From Prostheceraeus crozeri (lineage: Eukaryota; Platyhelminthes; Polycladida; Euryleptidae): a stretch of DNA of 64,000 nucleotides. Positions 20,229 through 31,100 of the stretch are shown in pieces. Each line of letters starts with the position of its first letter. Position 1 is the stretch's first letter. Under the pieces are notes generated by a model. It was not told the DNA's origin and ran no database searches. It saw only the letters and a list, made by a program, of their open reading frames with translations. The DNA is taken from contig CAJQUW010009249.1 in assembly GCA_907163375.1 (NCBI GenBank), positions 62,001 to 126,000 of the forward strand, given 5' to 3'. Position numbers and translations under genes: made by a program.

Positions 20229-23200
20229 TTATTCTACATCACCTGTGACAGGAAGGCATCTCCTTCTCTTCGACGGTGGGGGAAGACCTAGGCTGTAGTG
20301 TCCATATGGTAATGATAAATTTTTATCCAGCCAACAGCGCTTATCCTCCCAAAGTGAAAGACCTCGCTTCCTAAATGATTTTGTGCTAACTATGTGATTT
20401 TTTGAATTTATAATTGTCATATCTTCAGTTGTATCATTCTCACTATAATAGGCACTCCTATAGTCATCATGATTCAATTTTTTAACTGCTGCTCTCTGAA
20501 TTCCTTTTGCACGTTTGATGCTATGATTCGTAGAGTCAAGATATTTCATTGAATACATTTTCGGTTTTAGTAGGATCATTTCCTCAAGCAACTGTCCAGC
20601 ACACTCATCCTTAAAACAACCTAATCTAGCTTTGTTTGTAGTTGAGTATAGTCGGTGATGACTATCATAGTTTGAAGAGTCAAACTTTTCACCGAAGTAT
20701 AGAAGTATATCTTCCAGACGGACAGATGGTGATGTGTATAAGCATAGGAAGAAACTGTCGGTATCACCTCCACAAAGCCGCGTTCTATTTATCAGTGGAC
20801 ATCCTTTTAGATCATTGTAATATAATTGATACATTTCCAACTTACTATAGTCAAGTACTGCTTGACCAACATATATTAATTTATTTAAAACTATTGAAGG
20901 TTTGTACATTTCCATACCAACCAGATCTTCATCAATTATTTTGTGTTGAACATAGAGAGTATGATTTGACAATTTCAGTAGTTGTTTCTCATTGTTGACT
21001 AGTTTAAATTTTTTCCTTCTCCTTACATTTTCCATTGTTTTACCATATAAAGAACTATTTTTCAATTTGTAGAATGACTTTTCGAAGTCAGTGTTTGATT
21101 GAGCCCTCTTTTGAGAGTTAATATCAATGTATGTTTTTAACCAAGGCTTTTGTGTGAATTTTATGCCACTATGAATCTTCTTGATTCTCATGCTCATGGT
21201 CAAGTAAAATTTTAAAATTGAGTAGTGGACTACATAATTTTCCCTATCAAATCGATGGAGCAGAAGTTTCTTGATAGAAGAAAAATGTGTATTTGGTCTT
21301 ACTTTTTCATATAGATTTTTCATATAGTGTGAAAACATTCTCTTTTCAATCATCTGCATTTCTGGAGCTAATGGGAAATCGGCAGTGTCATCATGAATGG
21401 CTGCAGGATACTCTAAATCTAAATCAAAAATGTAGCCGATTTCACCATCATCATCTATATTTTGAACATTTTCTTCATTTAAAAAATTATCTAATTCACT
21501 TTCATTCAACCATTTGAAATTTGAGTGGGGTAGATTTCTACTGAGTGAAGAACCATAAAGGTTATTAACATCTAAGTAGGTCAAATGTCGACTTTCATGT
21601 GTATTATTTCCTAATTCTTCAATGCGTGCACGCGCTCGGTGAATGTTGGTGAAAGTCATACCCCTTCTAATTCCTCGTTCAAATAGATTGTACATATTTT
21701 CATCTTGTATGTAGTGTTGGGGATCATTGGAAGATAAATTTAGTGCTGAGGCAAAGCTAAGATGTGGGAGACTGACAAAATGTACAGGGTCGACTTCATC
21801 CTCACGTTGACTCAATGCTCTAAACACTTCAAATATGTCTGCCAACAATAAAACATCTAACTTCAGATATGCCAGCATTAAATCACCAAATGTGCTACAA
21901 TTCAATTCAATCCACGCCTTGTTAGCGTGTTCATATTCACTATCGGAACAGTGCTCACGAGTAAGATCATTATAGAATTCAAATTGTGGTGGTAGACAGT
22001 CTTCCGTCAACGTGTTTAAGTTTTTGAAGTATGAATATGGAAACACTCCCTTCTGATATAAAACATTATCACTTAATTGTGGAAATTCTACCCTTAATGT
22101 CTCTACATGCTCATACGTTTGCAAGCCCTTGGCTAATTCACTCAAGGATGCACTTAGAAATTGATATGAGTCTAAGAATTTTAGTTTAAAGTATACCGTC
22201 TTCCCTTTGTATTCATTTACAGGGACACTGGCGGATAAATTTATATATTTTTCAGCAGTTGCTGCTACAACATCTAATTTCCAAGACTTCATTCTTCCAA
22301 TCGCTTTACAGCAAACGATGTGGCTATCATAATTTTTAAAATTGTGGAAAAATGTGGGGAGCTCCCGTCTGTTAAGTCTTAACCGGAGATTGCATTTCCT
22401 ACATAATGTTTGCCTATATCGTCCGGTGATATGATCATGATCACGAACTTTTATGACTTCATCGCTGAATTTCAATTTACATTTGTTGCAACATTCTGCA
22501 TTCTCGTGGCGTGCTTTTTCATCCACTGACAGTGACATTGGCTGCCTAGTTGTTGCACATTGGTTGTCATATAAGTCTTGGGCTACAGTTTCTAAGTGGT
22601 GCAAGAAACTAATAATGCAATTTTCTCCCTCAAAGAGGTAATACTTGTTTTCAAATTTTGATTGAAGGGCATTATGTCAGACATGATAAGCTCCAATGGC
22701 CGCAGGTTTATGTATTTTATTATCAATGTAGCACTCTATATATGCATAAATTACTAAAAGAGGACTTAGTTGATATTTTATGCTACTTGTTAGTACTTTT
22801 AGATCCGATGGCATTTTTTCTATTTGTGCTTTTCCTCGAATACAAAACTGGAAGTGTCGTTCTAGTGTTGTTTTATATGTGAATGACTGAGTGCATCTTT
22901 CGCAGAAGTATTTATGTCTTTTTAAAGTTCTCCTATACAATCTTGACAGCTTTGGAATTCCACAATAGTGTGCTGCTCCATTGTTTAGAATTAGCAAAAT
23001 ATTAACCGTTTGCCTACCAGTAAAGTTACTATCATAACGAACACCTTTGAGTCCATTTTCATAAAAGTGAATGTTAATTTTAATATCATTATTTTTCTCA
23101 AATTTTGGAATATCTTTAATTGATACTGGTGTGGAAATGCCTTCCATATTTAGCTCAGATGTCCACTCACTATATGATTTTACTTCATTCCTTGAATCAG

Positions 23201-24086
23201 GTACTTCATTATAATGCAATATTGATAAAACTGCATATAGGAAGCAATCATTTGCATTTGAATTAACATTAATGACAGCTTTAGAGTTTTTTAACTTCTT
23301 TGGTAGAGGAAATGATTGTCCACCTGACAGTATTGGACTTGTTATTACATTGAACTCTATATTTTGTACATCATCTATAATCCAATTGCTACCCTTTTTT
23401 GTGAAGGCTTCAATATGATTTATTAGACTATTTAGATGATCCTGAAACCAAGCATCATAGTCATAAATATAGTTTGAGGATGATGGGGTAAAGTGTGCGA
23501 GAAAAGTTTCTTCTTCTTGAGGATTAGAACGGACATAACGAATTTGTGCAATCAGACGACCGCGCAATTGATAGCTCCTTAGTAAGTCAGACACTAAATT
23601 CCCTAACATGGAACGCATGCTTTCTAAGAATGATGTTATGTCCACAGTAGGTGTTGTTGGCGTGATATCATACACACGTGCATGGCCATTGAGTGCGCTT
23701 TCGCTGAGACTAACAGTTCCATAGTTATTATGCATATTCATCTCACTATTTGTGTTATGTACATTCATATGCTGTCGAAATCTACTTATAGAGTTATACG
23801 TTTTGCCACACCGAGAGCAGTATTGCATAAAGTTTTGTATGTTAGTTGAAGCGCTGGTTGTTGGCTTAGAAGTAGATCTATTTTGATTATTTGAATTTGA
23901 CTCTGTTATACTATCATTCGGTTTATTATTGCATACAAGTTTATGCCTCTTACGATTATCCATCCTATTCGTCTTATATGGACACTTGCTACATTGATAC
24001 GTTTTTCCTAACTTACAAAATTTTTCATGTCGTTGCAAATTGCCTATGAGAGTGAACACTTTTCCACACTTGGTACAGACAACCAT
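20229..24086 (-). pseudogene. Protein-primed DNA polymerase B (pPolB)
   Basis: The replicative polymerase of the Polinton, leftward, ATG at 24086. The N-terminal part has C2H2-type fingers (CTKCGKVF, CSRCGKTYNSISRFRQH) and an NDCFLYAVLSILHY...AHYCGI block typical of Polinton polymerase N-termini. It also has a CERCTQSFTYKTTLERHFQFC finger and a VIYAYIEC exonuclease-I-like region. The C-terminal part has an HNH-like Cys segment (KVRDHDHITGRYR, RKCNLRLR), Exo III (YLKLDVLLLADI) and polymerase motifs A (YLDVNNLYG), B (KLKNSSLYGKTMEN) and C (GGDTDSFF), plus KPKMYSMKY. About 1,270 codons in total is normal for the family. The gene is broken. Confidence 0.9.
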
Positions 24087-24116
24087 GATTATTGATGAGG
24101 ATTGAAATTAGCAAGC

Positions 24117-24125
24117 CCTTATATA
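24117..24125 (-). promoter_or_regulatory. TATA box of the polymerase gene (TATATAAGG)
   Basis: TATATAAGG on the minus strand, 30 bp before the polymerase ATG. A palindromic TGACGTCAGCGTCA-like block lies just upstream (24139-24154). Confidence 0.65.
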
Positions 24126-24251
24126 CATCTACCATCTAATGACGTCAGCGTCATCACCAGCCAATACCATATGTTCCGATCTGATGCAAAGAGAAAACAT
24201 AACATGTTTGATAATTTCTTTTTCCTAAATGAAGAAAGATAAAAGTTAAAG

Positions 24252-26364
24252 TTAAAGTTTGGCACACTTTACAATTCCGCTGTGATTCAGCTTCAAATGA
24301 CTGCATCCTCTTGCGCAGACGCTGAAGTCGTTCATGTGAGTCAGTCTCACTTTTTTTCTTCCATTGTTCATGCACTCGATGTGCATTAAAGTTTCATTTT
24401 CGTGGATACGGCTATTTGAAACCTGGGAGGCCAACAGGAGATTGGATTGTGTGAGGTTCCTCACAGATTCAATTAAGCCTCTGTTTTCCTCCTTCATTTT
24501 CTTCTCCCGCTCCTCTGCCTGCTGTAGGCGCTCCTGGCAGAGACGCAACTTGGTCTGCATATCCTCTTCTGTCGAGGTTGCGTCCAAGTCAACGTTATAA
24601 TCCCGCACTGGGAGAGGAGCCGTCACATCCGACGTTGGTAGAGCTACAACGGGGGGAGGTGTTGTGGGAAGTAGTACCGGGGAGGAAGGAGCTGCACCTG
24701 GCGTCGGTAATGGGTTCGGAGGAGATACCGGCAAGGGAAGACGTGCAGGGGATGATGGAGCCAAGCAGATCATTGGGGACGGCGGCAGGCGGATACTCCA
24801 GCTGGGGGATGCCCGGATGTTGCTGAAGGAGACCTCCTGTGATGCATGCATCACGGAGTCCTGTAAACGAAAAGAAACAATTGTTTATGTGTTTATTTAT
24901 AAACACTATGTAAATTCAATTACATAAATTAAAATTAACTTGTTGACATTTATTAACTCCAAATGTGAATTTCACATACCTTCAGCTCGATTGTCCCTCG
25001 ATTGGATCCACCTTCATCCTCCGAAAGAACCATCGAATCATTCTAGAAGATAAATTGATCTATTGCAGATTAATAAATTTTTACTCAAGTGGGTTTCTAA
25101 ATTACAATGGAAAAGTTCTCTGCTGATGCAGTCCTCTAAGCATTAAACTTACATTTGCAACCGAATTATCGTCATCGGATGAGGATGTTGGAGACGACGT
25201 GGTGGAGACGTCGTCATCAGATGACGAGGAATCGCCCGATGATTCATGGATTGAGTAGCGCCTCTCCTCGTTACCCTCTATAGATGTGGTGGTCGCCGGC
25301 GTAGACAGAAAGCTCCGCTGATGTCTTTTCAGGGACAAAGATCGTACAGCCTGCAGCGAAAATGTGATAATGTTTTTCTAACTAAATAGATATTAATGAG
25401 AATTAATATAGACATAGACTATATACATGTAAAGTTTTTTTCAGGTATTGTTGTCTGATATCGAATCGTAGACCATGAAAATCACACTTACGGGACTTGA
25501 GATGGTTTTCTTTTCCGGCGAATTCAACCGAGGTATTGCAGGATACCTTTGGACACTTGGAAACAGCTGAAAATAGAAATTCATGTTCAATTTCACAAGA
25601 AGTAATAAGCAAATTAATTTCTTACCTTTCGCAAGTTTTCCACCGCATTATTGTCTTCGAAACTGACTTTCAGCGGTCGGGGCACCTCACACTGAAATAT
25701 TTATGAAATACTGATTTAATTTATGCACACGATTACTAACCTGAGTAAATAGAATCTCACATCTTGAACGACCAGTTTCTTCTGCACCAACACCTTGGCT
25801 TTCTTCAGTGGGGGCATCACCATGTCCTGAAATGTGTTAACAACAAATTAATTTTAATCTAAAGGAAGCAGTACTTTTCGTCAACTGTGAGTCAGTTGTC
25901 CGTTCAAGTTAGCATTTAGAATTGACTGCACTTACCTCAAAATCACTCAAAGTCTCATCAATAAATTCTCGAGACTTGTGGACTTTCTTAGGTGCTCGGG
26001 ACTTGGGGGCTTTCTTTGCCTCAGGCTCGTCCACCTGTGAGAGCACGCCTTCAGTCGGCCTTTCCTTGTTAAAAAGCCTCTCCAATTTCTTTTTCTCTGC
26101 CTTGGAGGTAAGGTTGATGCCTTTCCGGCCATTCTGTTGGGCACAGGGCGTGTGTTTGGCAATAAAGGCTTTTGCTGAGTCGCTGTTGACCTTGTCGTTG
26201 CTCCTCTCATATGTCTTGCAGGTTAAGCAATAGAGGTACGTGAAATCCTCTTTGAATATGCAGTCTTTGTGACCACTCTTGTTGGAATGACGAACAGGCA
26301 GTCGGCATGTTTCACAGTAGTGAAAGATCAGCCGTTGTCGCCCAATACTTTCTTGTCGGACCAT
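24252..26364 (-). CDS. Seven-exon gene of unknown function, Polinton cargo
   Basis: Exons on the minus strand: 26364-25936, 25826-25761, 25691-25626, 25566-25492, 25350-25153, 25042-24980 and 24860-24252. Every junction has GT(A/G)(A/T)G donors and pyrimidine-AG acceptors. All six introns are in phase 0 and most are about 70-130 bp. Exon 1 encodes a Cys/His-rich domain (YCETCRLPVRHSNKSGHKDC, then LYCLTCKTYE...HTPC). Middle exons are small and charged. Exon 5 is Ser/Asp-rich (SSSDDD repeated). Exon 7 has a Pro-rich stretch, then a coiled coil (RLQQAEEREKKMKEENRGL). A TATATAAA box lies 57 bp upstream. I do not recognise a family. Multi-intron structure suggests a eukaryotic, perhaps captured, origin. 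Confidence 0.6.
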
Positions 26365-26420
26365 TTCTATATAGGAAAAAAAATTGATTATAATTTAATC
26401 TCTTGTTAAACGAGAACGCA

Positions 26421-26428
26421 TTTATATA
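26421..26428 (-). promoter_or_regulatory. TATA box of the seven-exon gene (TATATAAA)
   Basis: TATATAAA on the minus strand, 57 bp before the ATG at 26364. Confidence 0.55.
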
Positions 26429-27529
26429 CCATCAACAAAGCTCTATTAAGTGTTACTTTTATATTGGAGAAATCTGAGAAAGAAATAAAATTTGAAGTTG
26501 AAATTGAAACCGAAAGTCGAAAATTAGATATTTATTCGAAAAGGGTTAGCTCATAAGAAGAGTTGAAATTTGGAAACAGCTCATTTACTATTATTTAATT
26601 TCGAAATTAATATAATAGAATGAAAGTGAAATTTCGAAAATTTCAACCAATCCTCAATTTGTTTAATTAAACAAGCTTGAATTTCATACATCTGTTAGCA
26701 GATGACAGACTGAATATTTAAAATGGATGAAGGCTTTATTTAGGTATCTTTTTATTTATTTACAAACTGTGAAAATCTTGTTGATTCAAATACACCTACA
26801 TTTAAACTGATATATTCATGTCTCTCGCTCAGTGACTTAATATAGGATGAAAAATTAAAAAAAAAACATGGTTAATAATATAACATAAAGTGTTCCTATC
26901 CTAAAAACCCAAGCTTCTATATTTAAAGCTATTTGGTTATAAAAACTTAATAATGTTCCTACTCCCGAATATCCTATAAAGTAGCACAACATGACAATGA
27001 AACTCACTTCAGAATTGTAATAAGAACCGGTGAACGAAGAACGACGTCTGTTATGGACACTGAATTATTTGAAAATGAGTGAAAATTCGTTGTGTGCAAC
27101 TTCTTTATATATGAAATTGACAAAGCAACTATGAACAAAGACCTTATGACATCACATCCTGGAATTGGTACGGTTAAACAAAATTGATAACTCAAACAAG
27201 AATTGGAATAGCTGGTTTATTTTTAACCTTAGAAATGGAAGTGCCATCATATGTGTTGAAAGATTTCTACATGTAAACAGTAGAGTGAATTCAAAGTAAT
27301 ATGAACTGATGGACTGATGTATTATTTGATATACATGTTATTATTAATAGTCATATAATGATTCATATTTGAAGATATAAAACGTGTGATTTGAATAGAA
27401 CATTAAATTTGAATTAAGCGCTAAATTTCGAAAATTCAAATTTCGCGCCAAAATGCGAATAATGAAATTTAAAGACTTTTTCGAAAATTTGAATTTCGCG
27501 CCAAAATTCAAATAATCAAATTAAAATAC

Positions 27530-27619
27530 TAGGGTTAAGGGTTAGGGTTGGGGTTAAGGTTAGGGTTAGGGTTAGGGTTAAGGTTAGGGTTAGGGTTAGG
27601 GTTAGGATTAGGGTTAGGG
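27530..27619 (+). repeat. Interstitial telomere-type array, TTAGGG variants
   Basis: About 15 tandem hexamers of TTAGGG with variants TTAAGG, TTGGGG and ATTAGG. The orientation is G-rich on the plus strand. It lies inside the Polinton, about 2.2 kb from the right end. Confidence 0.9.
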
Positions 27620-27879
27620 AAGCAAGAAGAGTATCTATGGCACCCGGAACCCATGGGTAAATAAATTTTCAAGTGCGCGAAGAAATTTTGAGGCCCCACC
27701 GCCGCCGTGTATGAAGTGTATGAAGTGTATGAAGTGTATGAAGGTCAAAGGTCAGGTCTAAGGTCAAGGTCAAGTGTAGAGGTTTGTATACTATGGTCAT
27801 TTTTAGTTGTAAAACTTTAACTTTGAAAATTTGTAAACTTAGTCATTTTTGTAAAAAAAACTTGGAATTTTTCAAGTTG

Positions 27880-28155
27880 CATACAGATGCATACAACTAG
27901 GATTTTTTCATCAAATGGGTGCATACAATATATCATTCGAATACTCTTTTCATGCTGATTCTAATGGTGCATTGTATGACACATGTATGACATATAACTA
28001 GAGAGCTATATGTCTTTAAAGAATGGGCTAAAAACTTAGTGAATTTAAAAATCTAACATTTGTCTGCTTGCATACAGTTGCATACAACTAGGATTTTCCC
28101 ATCGAATAGGTACATACCTTATATCATTCGAAAGGTCTTTTCATTCTCATTCTTA
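27880..28155 (+). repeat. Diverged direct repeat, about 95 bp, two copies
   Basis: Both copies contain GCATACAACTAGGATTTT, then ATATCATTCGAA, then CTTTTCAT and GTATGACAC-TGTATGA. They are about 180 bp apart. No coding potential was seen. Confidence 0.7.
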
Positions 28156-28440
28156 TGGTGTCGTGTATGACACCTGTATGATATCATCCTGGACTGCTAC
28201 AAGCATTTTAAAATTAACAACATAACTGTTTCTTTAAAAGTTATATGTTCCTATTTATTTCAAGTTGAAGTCTTCATATTTGATTTTTTGATTCAATTCA
28301 GTTATTGAACATCATTAATTATAGATAGTTATTCCCCTTTCCCATTCAGACCTTAATTGAAGACCGATTTGTGAAATGATAAAACAAGTCCGTTCATATA
28401 TACAAATGAATATTAAATAAAGAGATTAAGAAAAAACACA

Positions 28441-28902
28441 CTAAATGTCATCAAGGTAAGGAAAGGGTACAAGTTTTTTCAAGTCCACTTGCACATGGAT
28501 CCTGGTCTTTTTGGGCGCACAGGGACAGCGACGTGGTGTGTCAAGGTCGATGACTGGAAATTCGAGAGCGGTTGTGAGGTTCCGCTCGTTCGGCTCCATT
28601 CGCATGAAGACCCGTTTCGTGTGGTACTTTCTCGGGGCGTTCTTCACTTTGACCGTGACCCTTCCATAGAGTGGCGTTCGCATGGACTTCTTATTCATGT
28701 GACGCATCGTCTCGATTGATACGTCACTATCTTCATCACTCGAGTAGTCGGGCGATGCAGGGGCTTGGGTGAACACCACCGGCTCGTTTGGTGTTGTCGA
28801 TCGCTCCATCGGAGATTGGGGAGGTGTATTGGTACGTTCCACTGGCGAAGTGGTACGATCAGCAGTACCGTTCTCAACTGCGGCTTTCTGTTTGCGATCC
28901 AT
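28441..28902 (-). CDS. Polinton-encoded protein of unknown function, 153 aa
   Basis: An open leftward gene with a TATATAAGT box 81 bp upstream (28983-28991). The N-terminal half is low-complexity and rich in Thr, Pro, Ser and Glu (SPVERTNTPPQSPMERST), with an acidic patch (SSDEDSDVS). The C-terminal half is basic and more ordered (YGRVTVKVKNAPRKYHTKRV), with RRCPCAPKKT and a VQVDLKKLVPFPYLDDI end. S-P and T-P pairs suggest phosphorylation sites. GC content is higher than in neighbouring AT-rich genes. No family is recognised. Confidence 0.55.
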   Translation of the reverse strand: MDRKQKAAVENGTADRTTSPVERTNTPPQSPMERSTTPNEPVVFTQAPASPDYSSDEDSDVSIETMRHMNKKSMRTPLYGRVTVKVKNAPRKYHTKRVFMRMEPNERNLTTALEFPVIDLDTPRRCPCAPKKTRIHVQVDLKKLVPFPYLDDI

Positions 28903-28982
28903 TATGACTTGTAGATTTAAAATAATTGTAACTTGTAAACGTGAGGATTAGAACCTTTGATAAGAATTGGTACAAACCTCGG

Positions 28983-28991
28983 ACTTATATA
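28983..28991 (-). promoter_or_regulatory. TATA box (TATATAAGT)
   Basis: Minus-strand box 81 bp before the ATG at 28902. Confidence 0.55.
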
Positions 28992-29059
28992 CTTTTTAAA
29001 CAAAGGAAATCCTAACAGCCAATCAGAGAGGTACCGAACTTCCCTAAAGAATATATAAC

Positions 29060-29069
29060 TATATAAAGG
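29060..29069 (+). promoter_or_regulatory. TATA box (TATATAAAGG)
   Basis: 55 bp before the ATG at 29125. It faces away from the box at 28983-28991, so the two genes share a divergent promoter of about 220 bp. Confidence 0.6.
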
Positions 29070-29124
29070 ATGTCATTGTTCCAAACTGTTAAGTACTTAT
29101 CCTCAACGTTCCATAACAAGAAGC

Positions 29125-29415
29125 ATGTCCTCAAAGCCATTATTTTATTTTCAAAATGACAGCCAAGTCATTATGGGAGGTCAGTTGGACATGACCATGC
29201 ATCTATGTTGCGGCTGCAAAGTGGCCCTGTGGAAGACCTTGACTGTGTCAGCACTTCAAAGGCGGAATGGACTACCAGTGAAATGTCCGGTACACGAGTG
29301 CGATCATGACTTTAGCAACAATAAAACATTTCATGAATGGTGTGATGACTTCCTAAAGATCATGGAGTCGCCTGAGGGACGTGATCTGTACCCATCCTTT
29401 ATTTTTCATGCTTAA
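29125..29415 (+). CDS. Small Cys-rich protein, 96 aa
   Basis: An open frame with a clear TATA box, the last gene before the right TIR and the only rightward one on this side. A Cys/His cluster (MTMHLCCGCKVALW, then VKCPVHECDHDF, then HEWC) could form one small zinc-binding domain. The rest is acidic (DDFLKIMESPEG). It is not recognised. Small terminal cargo genes of this sort are common in Polintons and variable between copies. Confidence 0.55.
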   Translation: MSSKPLFYFQNDSQVIMGGQLDMTMHLCCGCKVALWKTLTVSALQRRNGLPVKCPVHECDHDFSNNKTFHEWCDDFLKIMESPEGRDLYPSFIFHA

Positions 29416-29552
29416 ATTAAACTTACATTGTAAATCTCTTGTCTTTTTCACTTTAAACATAGTTCTGGAATTGGTTTTCTTATTGGGGAGCAACTAAATC
29501 ATAACTGCACATTAAAGTTTCACATCTAAATAGTGCTACATTTAAAATAATT

Positions 29553-29850
29553 GTCACAATAGTCGCAATTGAGCAAACCCATTCAAAATCAAACAACGGA
29601 CGTCTATCGGTACGTACCCAAGTGCTCAGAACCAAACCACACAAGTTCGATCATAGACGTTCCGAAACACAGTGTACTCAACTGAGTGTACCAAACACAT
29701 GTACCTATCCAGTAAAACAGATCTCATACAAGTTCCTATTCATAACACTGAATTATACATGTACCTATCCATGTACCTATCGATAACTAAATTTTACATG
29801 TACCTATCCATGTACCTATCCGTCGCAAGTAGGGCACAGTTTTCACTACT
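29553..29850 (-). repeat. Polinton right TIR
   Basis: Inverse of the left TIR, ending TTTTCACTACT and followed by the ATGGTC duplication. It is shorter than the left arm by about 53 bp because it has fewer 12 bp subrepeats. Confidence 0.93.
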
Positions 29851-29856
29851 ATGGTC
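29851..29856. repeat. Target-site duplication, right (ATGGTC)
   Basis: Identical to 9298-9303. Confidence 0.93.
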
Positions 29857-31100
29857 TGCTTGCATGTTATGTTGACTGTTTAGAACTCAAGAACTTATGG
29901 CTATGTCAACTGCTGAATATTGACAGACATTGTTAGACAATGACTTATAAAGACATGTACGAGTACATGCAGTGGTTTTGTAATAAAACTCGTAAAAGCA
30001 TCTTAAGTGACAAATTTAGGTGCGGTATTCATATAGCGTAGCTTTATACTAATAGCTCAATGCGTGTAACTGTAGCACACCGCAACGTATTGCAAGGGCG
30101 CCTAAATTTTAAAGAATCTCAATTGAAAGATTCTAATCGCCTATCTCCTATAATCCTTAACAAACGTTAGTTCGTGCGCGATGAGAGCGCCTATCTCCTA
30201 AAATCCTAAAGATGGCATTAGCTGCGATGTGAATTGGGCTACAACCTGAATTTAGATGCCTATAGCATTTTTTCAGATGTGAAGAAGGCGGCCAGCATCT
30301 CCCATCTATAAAGCGTTAGTTTAGATATGAAAGGGGTACCCAGCAACACCTCTAATATCCTTTACATAACGTTGTCTCAGAAGAAGACTTTTATTCACGA
30401 TTTCAAATATTTCAGATATAGAAAGGACACCACCAGCATCTACTACAGTTCTTTGTATTTCGTTACTTCAGATGTAAAGAAGCGCCCATGTCCTATGATT
30501 TTCTCTAGTATCAGCTCTGACAAAAGAGCTGTTGCATCCTCTTCATGTGTGAGAAGCACTGCCAGCTTCGTCAAACCCTCAAAGATTGGGCAGGGATGAC
30601 AACCACCTTCGCCCCTCATAGGATGATTCGATTCAGCACATAATTCTTTTGAGGAATTACTGTGCACAGATCAAATACAACTTAGCAGGGCCTATGGATA
30701 GCGGAGTATACGTATAAGGATTGAATGAAATTCTAGGACTGTCAAAACATTTCCTCTTGAGTATATTTACAAGGGGATAAGCCCTGCCGTCTGCCATCGG
30801 CACCAAAGCCTATATTTTCCTTAGCTCCAACGCTCCTCCTTTGAAAATCCTACCTACGTCCCTGGAACATAATCGCATCATAGTTAACCCGATCCGATAT
30901 GCACACCTGACATTATTTCTGGAAAATGAAGTCTCTAATTCAAAATATGACGGCTTGTTGGATGCCCAATATATACTGCATGTGTTTGACATTCTTCTGG
31001 TGTTTTGTAACTTTGGACGACGTGTACCTGATAAGGAACAAAAGGCCGTCTATTATCTTAATTTATTTTGTCTTCTTCGAATAAAACGTCGGATTTGAGA
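29857..31100. other. Decayed repeat region right of the Polinton
   Basis: From 30000 to 30460 there is a degenerate array around CGCCTATCTCCTAWAATCCT and CCAGCATCTCCC, with units of roughly 50-100 bp. No supported gene. At 30864 an inverse hAT-like terminus ends (see 6807). Confidence 0.45.
30815..30864 (-). repeat. Possible right end of an old hAT element
   Basis: The inverse reads CAGGGACGTAGGTAGG then ATTTTCAAAGGAGGAGCG. I recognise this as close to common hAT termini in marine animals (CAGTGGCGTAGCCAGG type). It pairs with 6807 across the Polinton. Confidence 0.4.

Larger units (their letters stand above)
26430..28440. other. Two-kilobase noncoding spacer with several repeat types
   Basis: No gene is supported. 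It holds AT-rich TCGAAAATT/GCGCCAAAAT repeats (two copies about 54 bp apart, 27426-27521), a telomere-type array (27530-27619) and a GTATGAAGT run of four (27711-27745). AGGTCAAGGTCA steps follow, then two diverged copies of a 95 bp unit (27880-27975 and 28058-28155). Confidence 0.6.
9304..29850. mobile_element. Polinton (Maverick) element, broken
   Basis: A 20,547 bp self-synthesising virus-like transposon with both TIRs and a 6 bp ATGGTC duplication. It carries the full diagnostic set: protein-primed DNA polymerase B, retrovirus-like integrase with chromodomain, A32-type packaging ATPase, adenain-like protease, major capsid protein, and basic core proteins. It also carries less usual cargo: a UBA/RING gene, a TBP-like gene and a multi-exon gene. 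Rightward and leftward gene sets converge near 18.9 kb. About eight to ten interruptions break several genes, so it is a fossil. The TIRs differ by few substitutions, suggesting a fairly recent insertion on an evolutionary scale. Confidence 0.95.

Noticed and set aside
24595-24906. 103-codon minus-strand frame overlapping the last exon of the seven-exon gene
   Set aside because: The phase-0 splice acceptor at 24861 leads into the other frame, which also carries the coiled coil.
27530-27619. A true chromosome end
   Set aside because: Unique sequence and a complete Polinton terminus follow on the right, so the telomeric repeats are interstitial.
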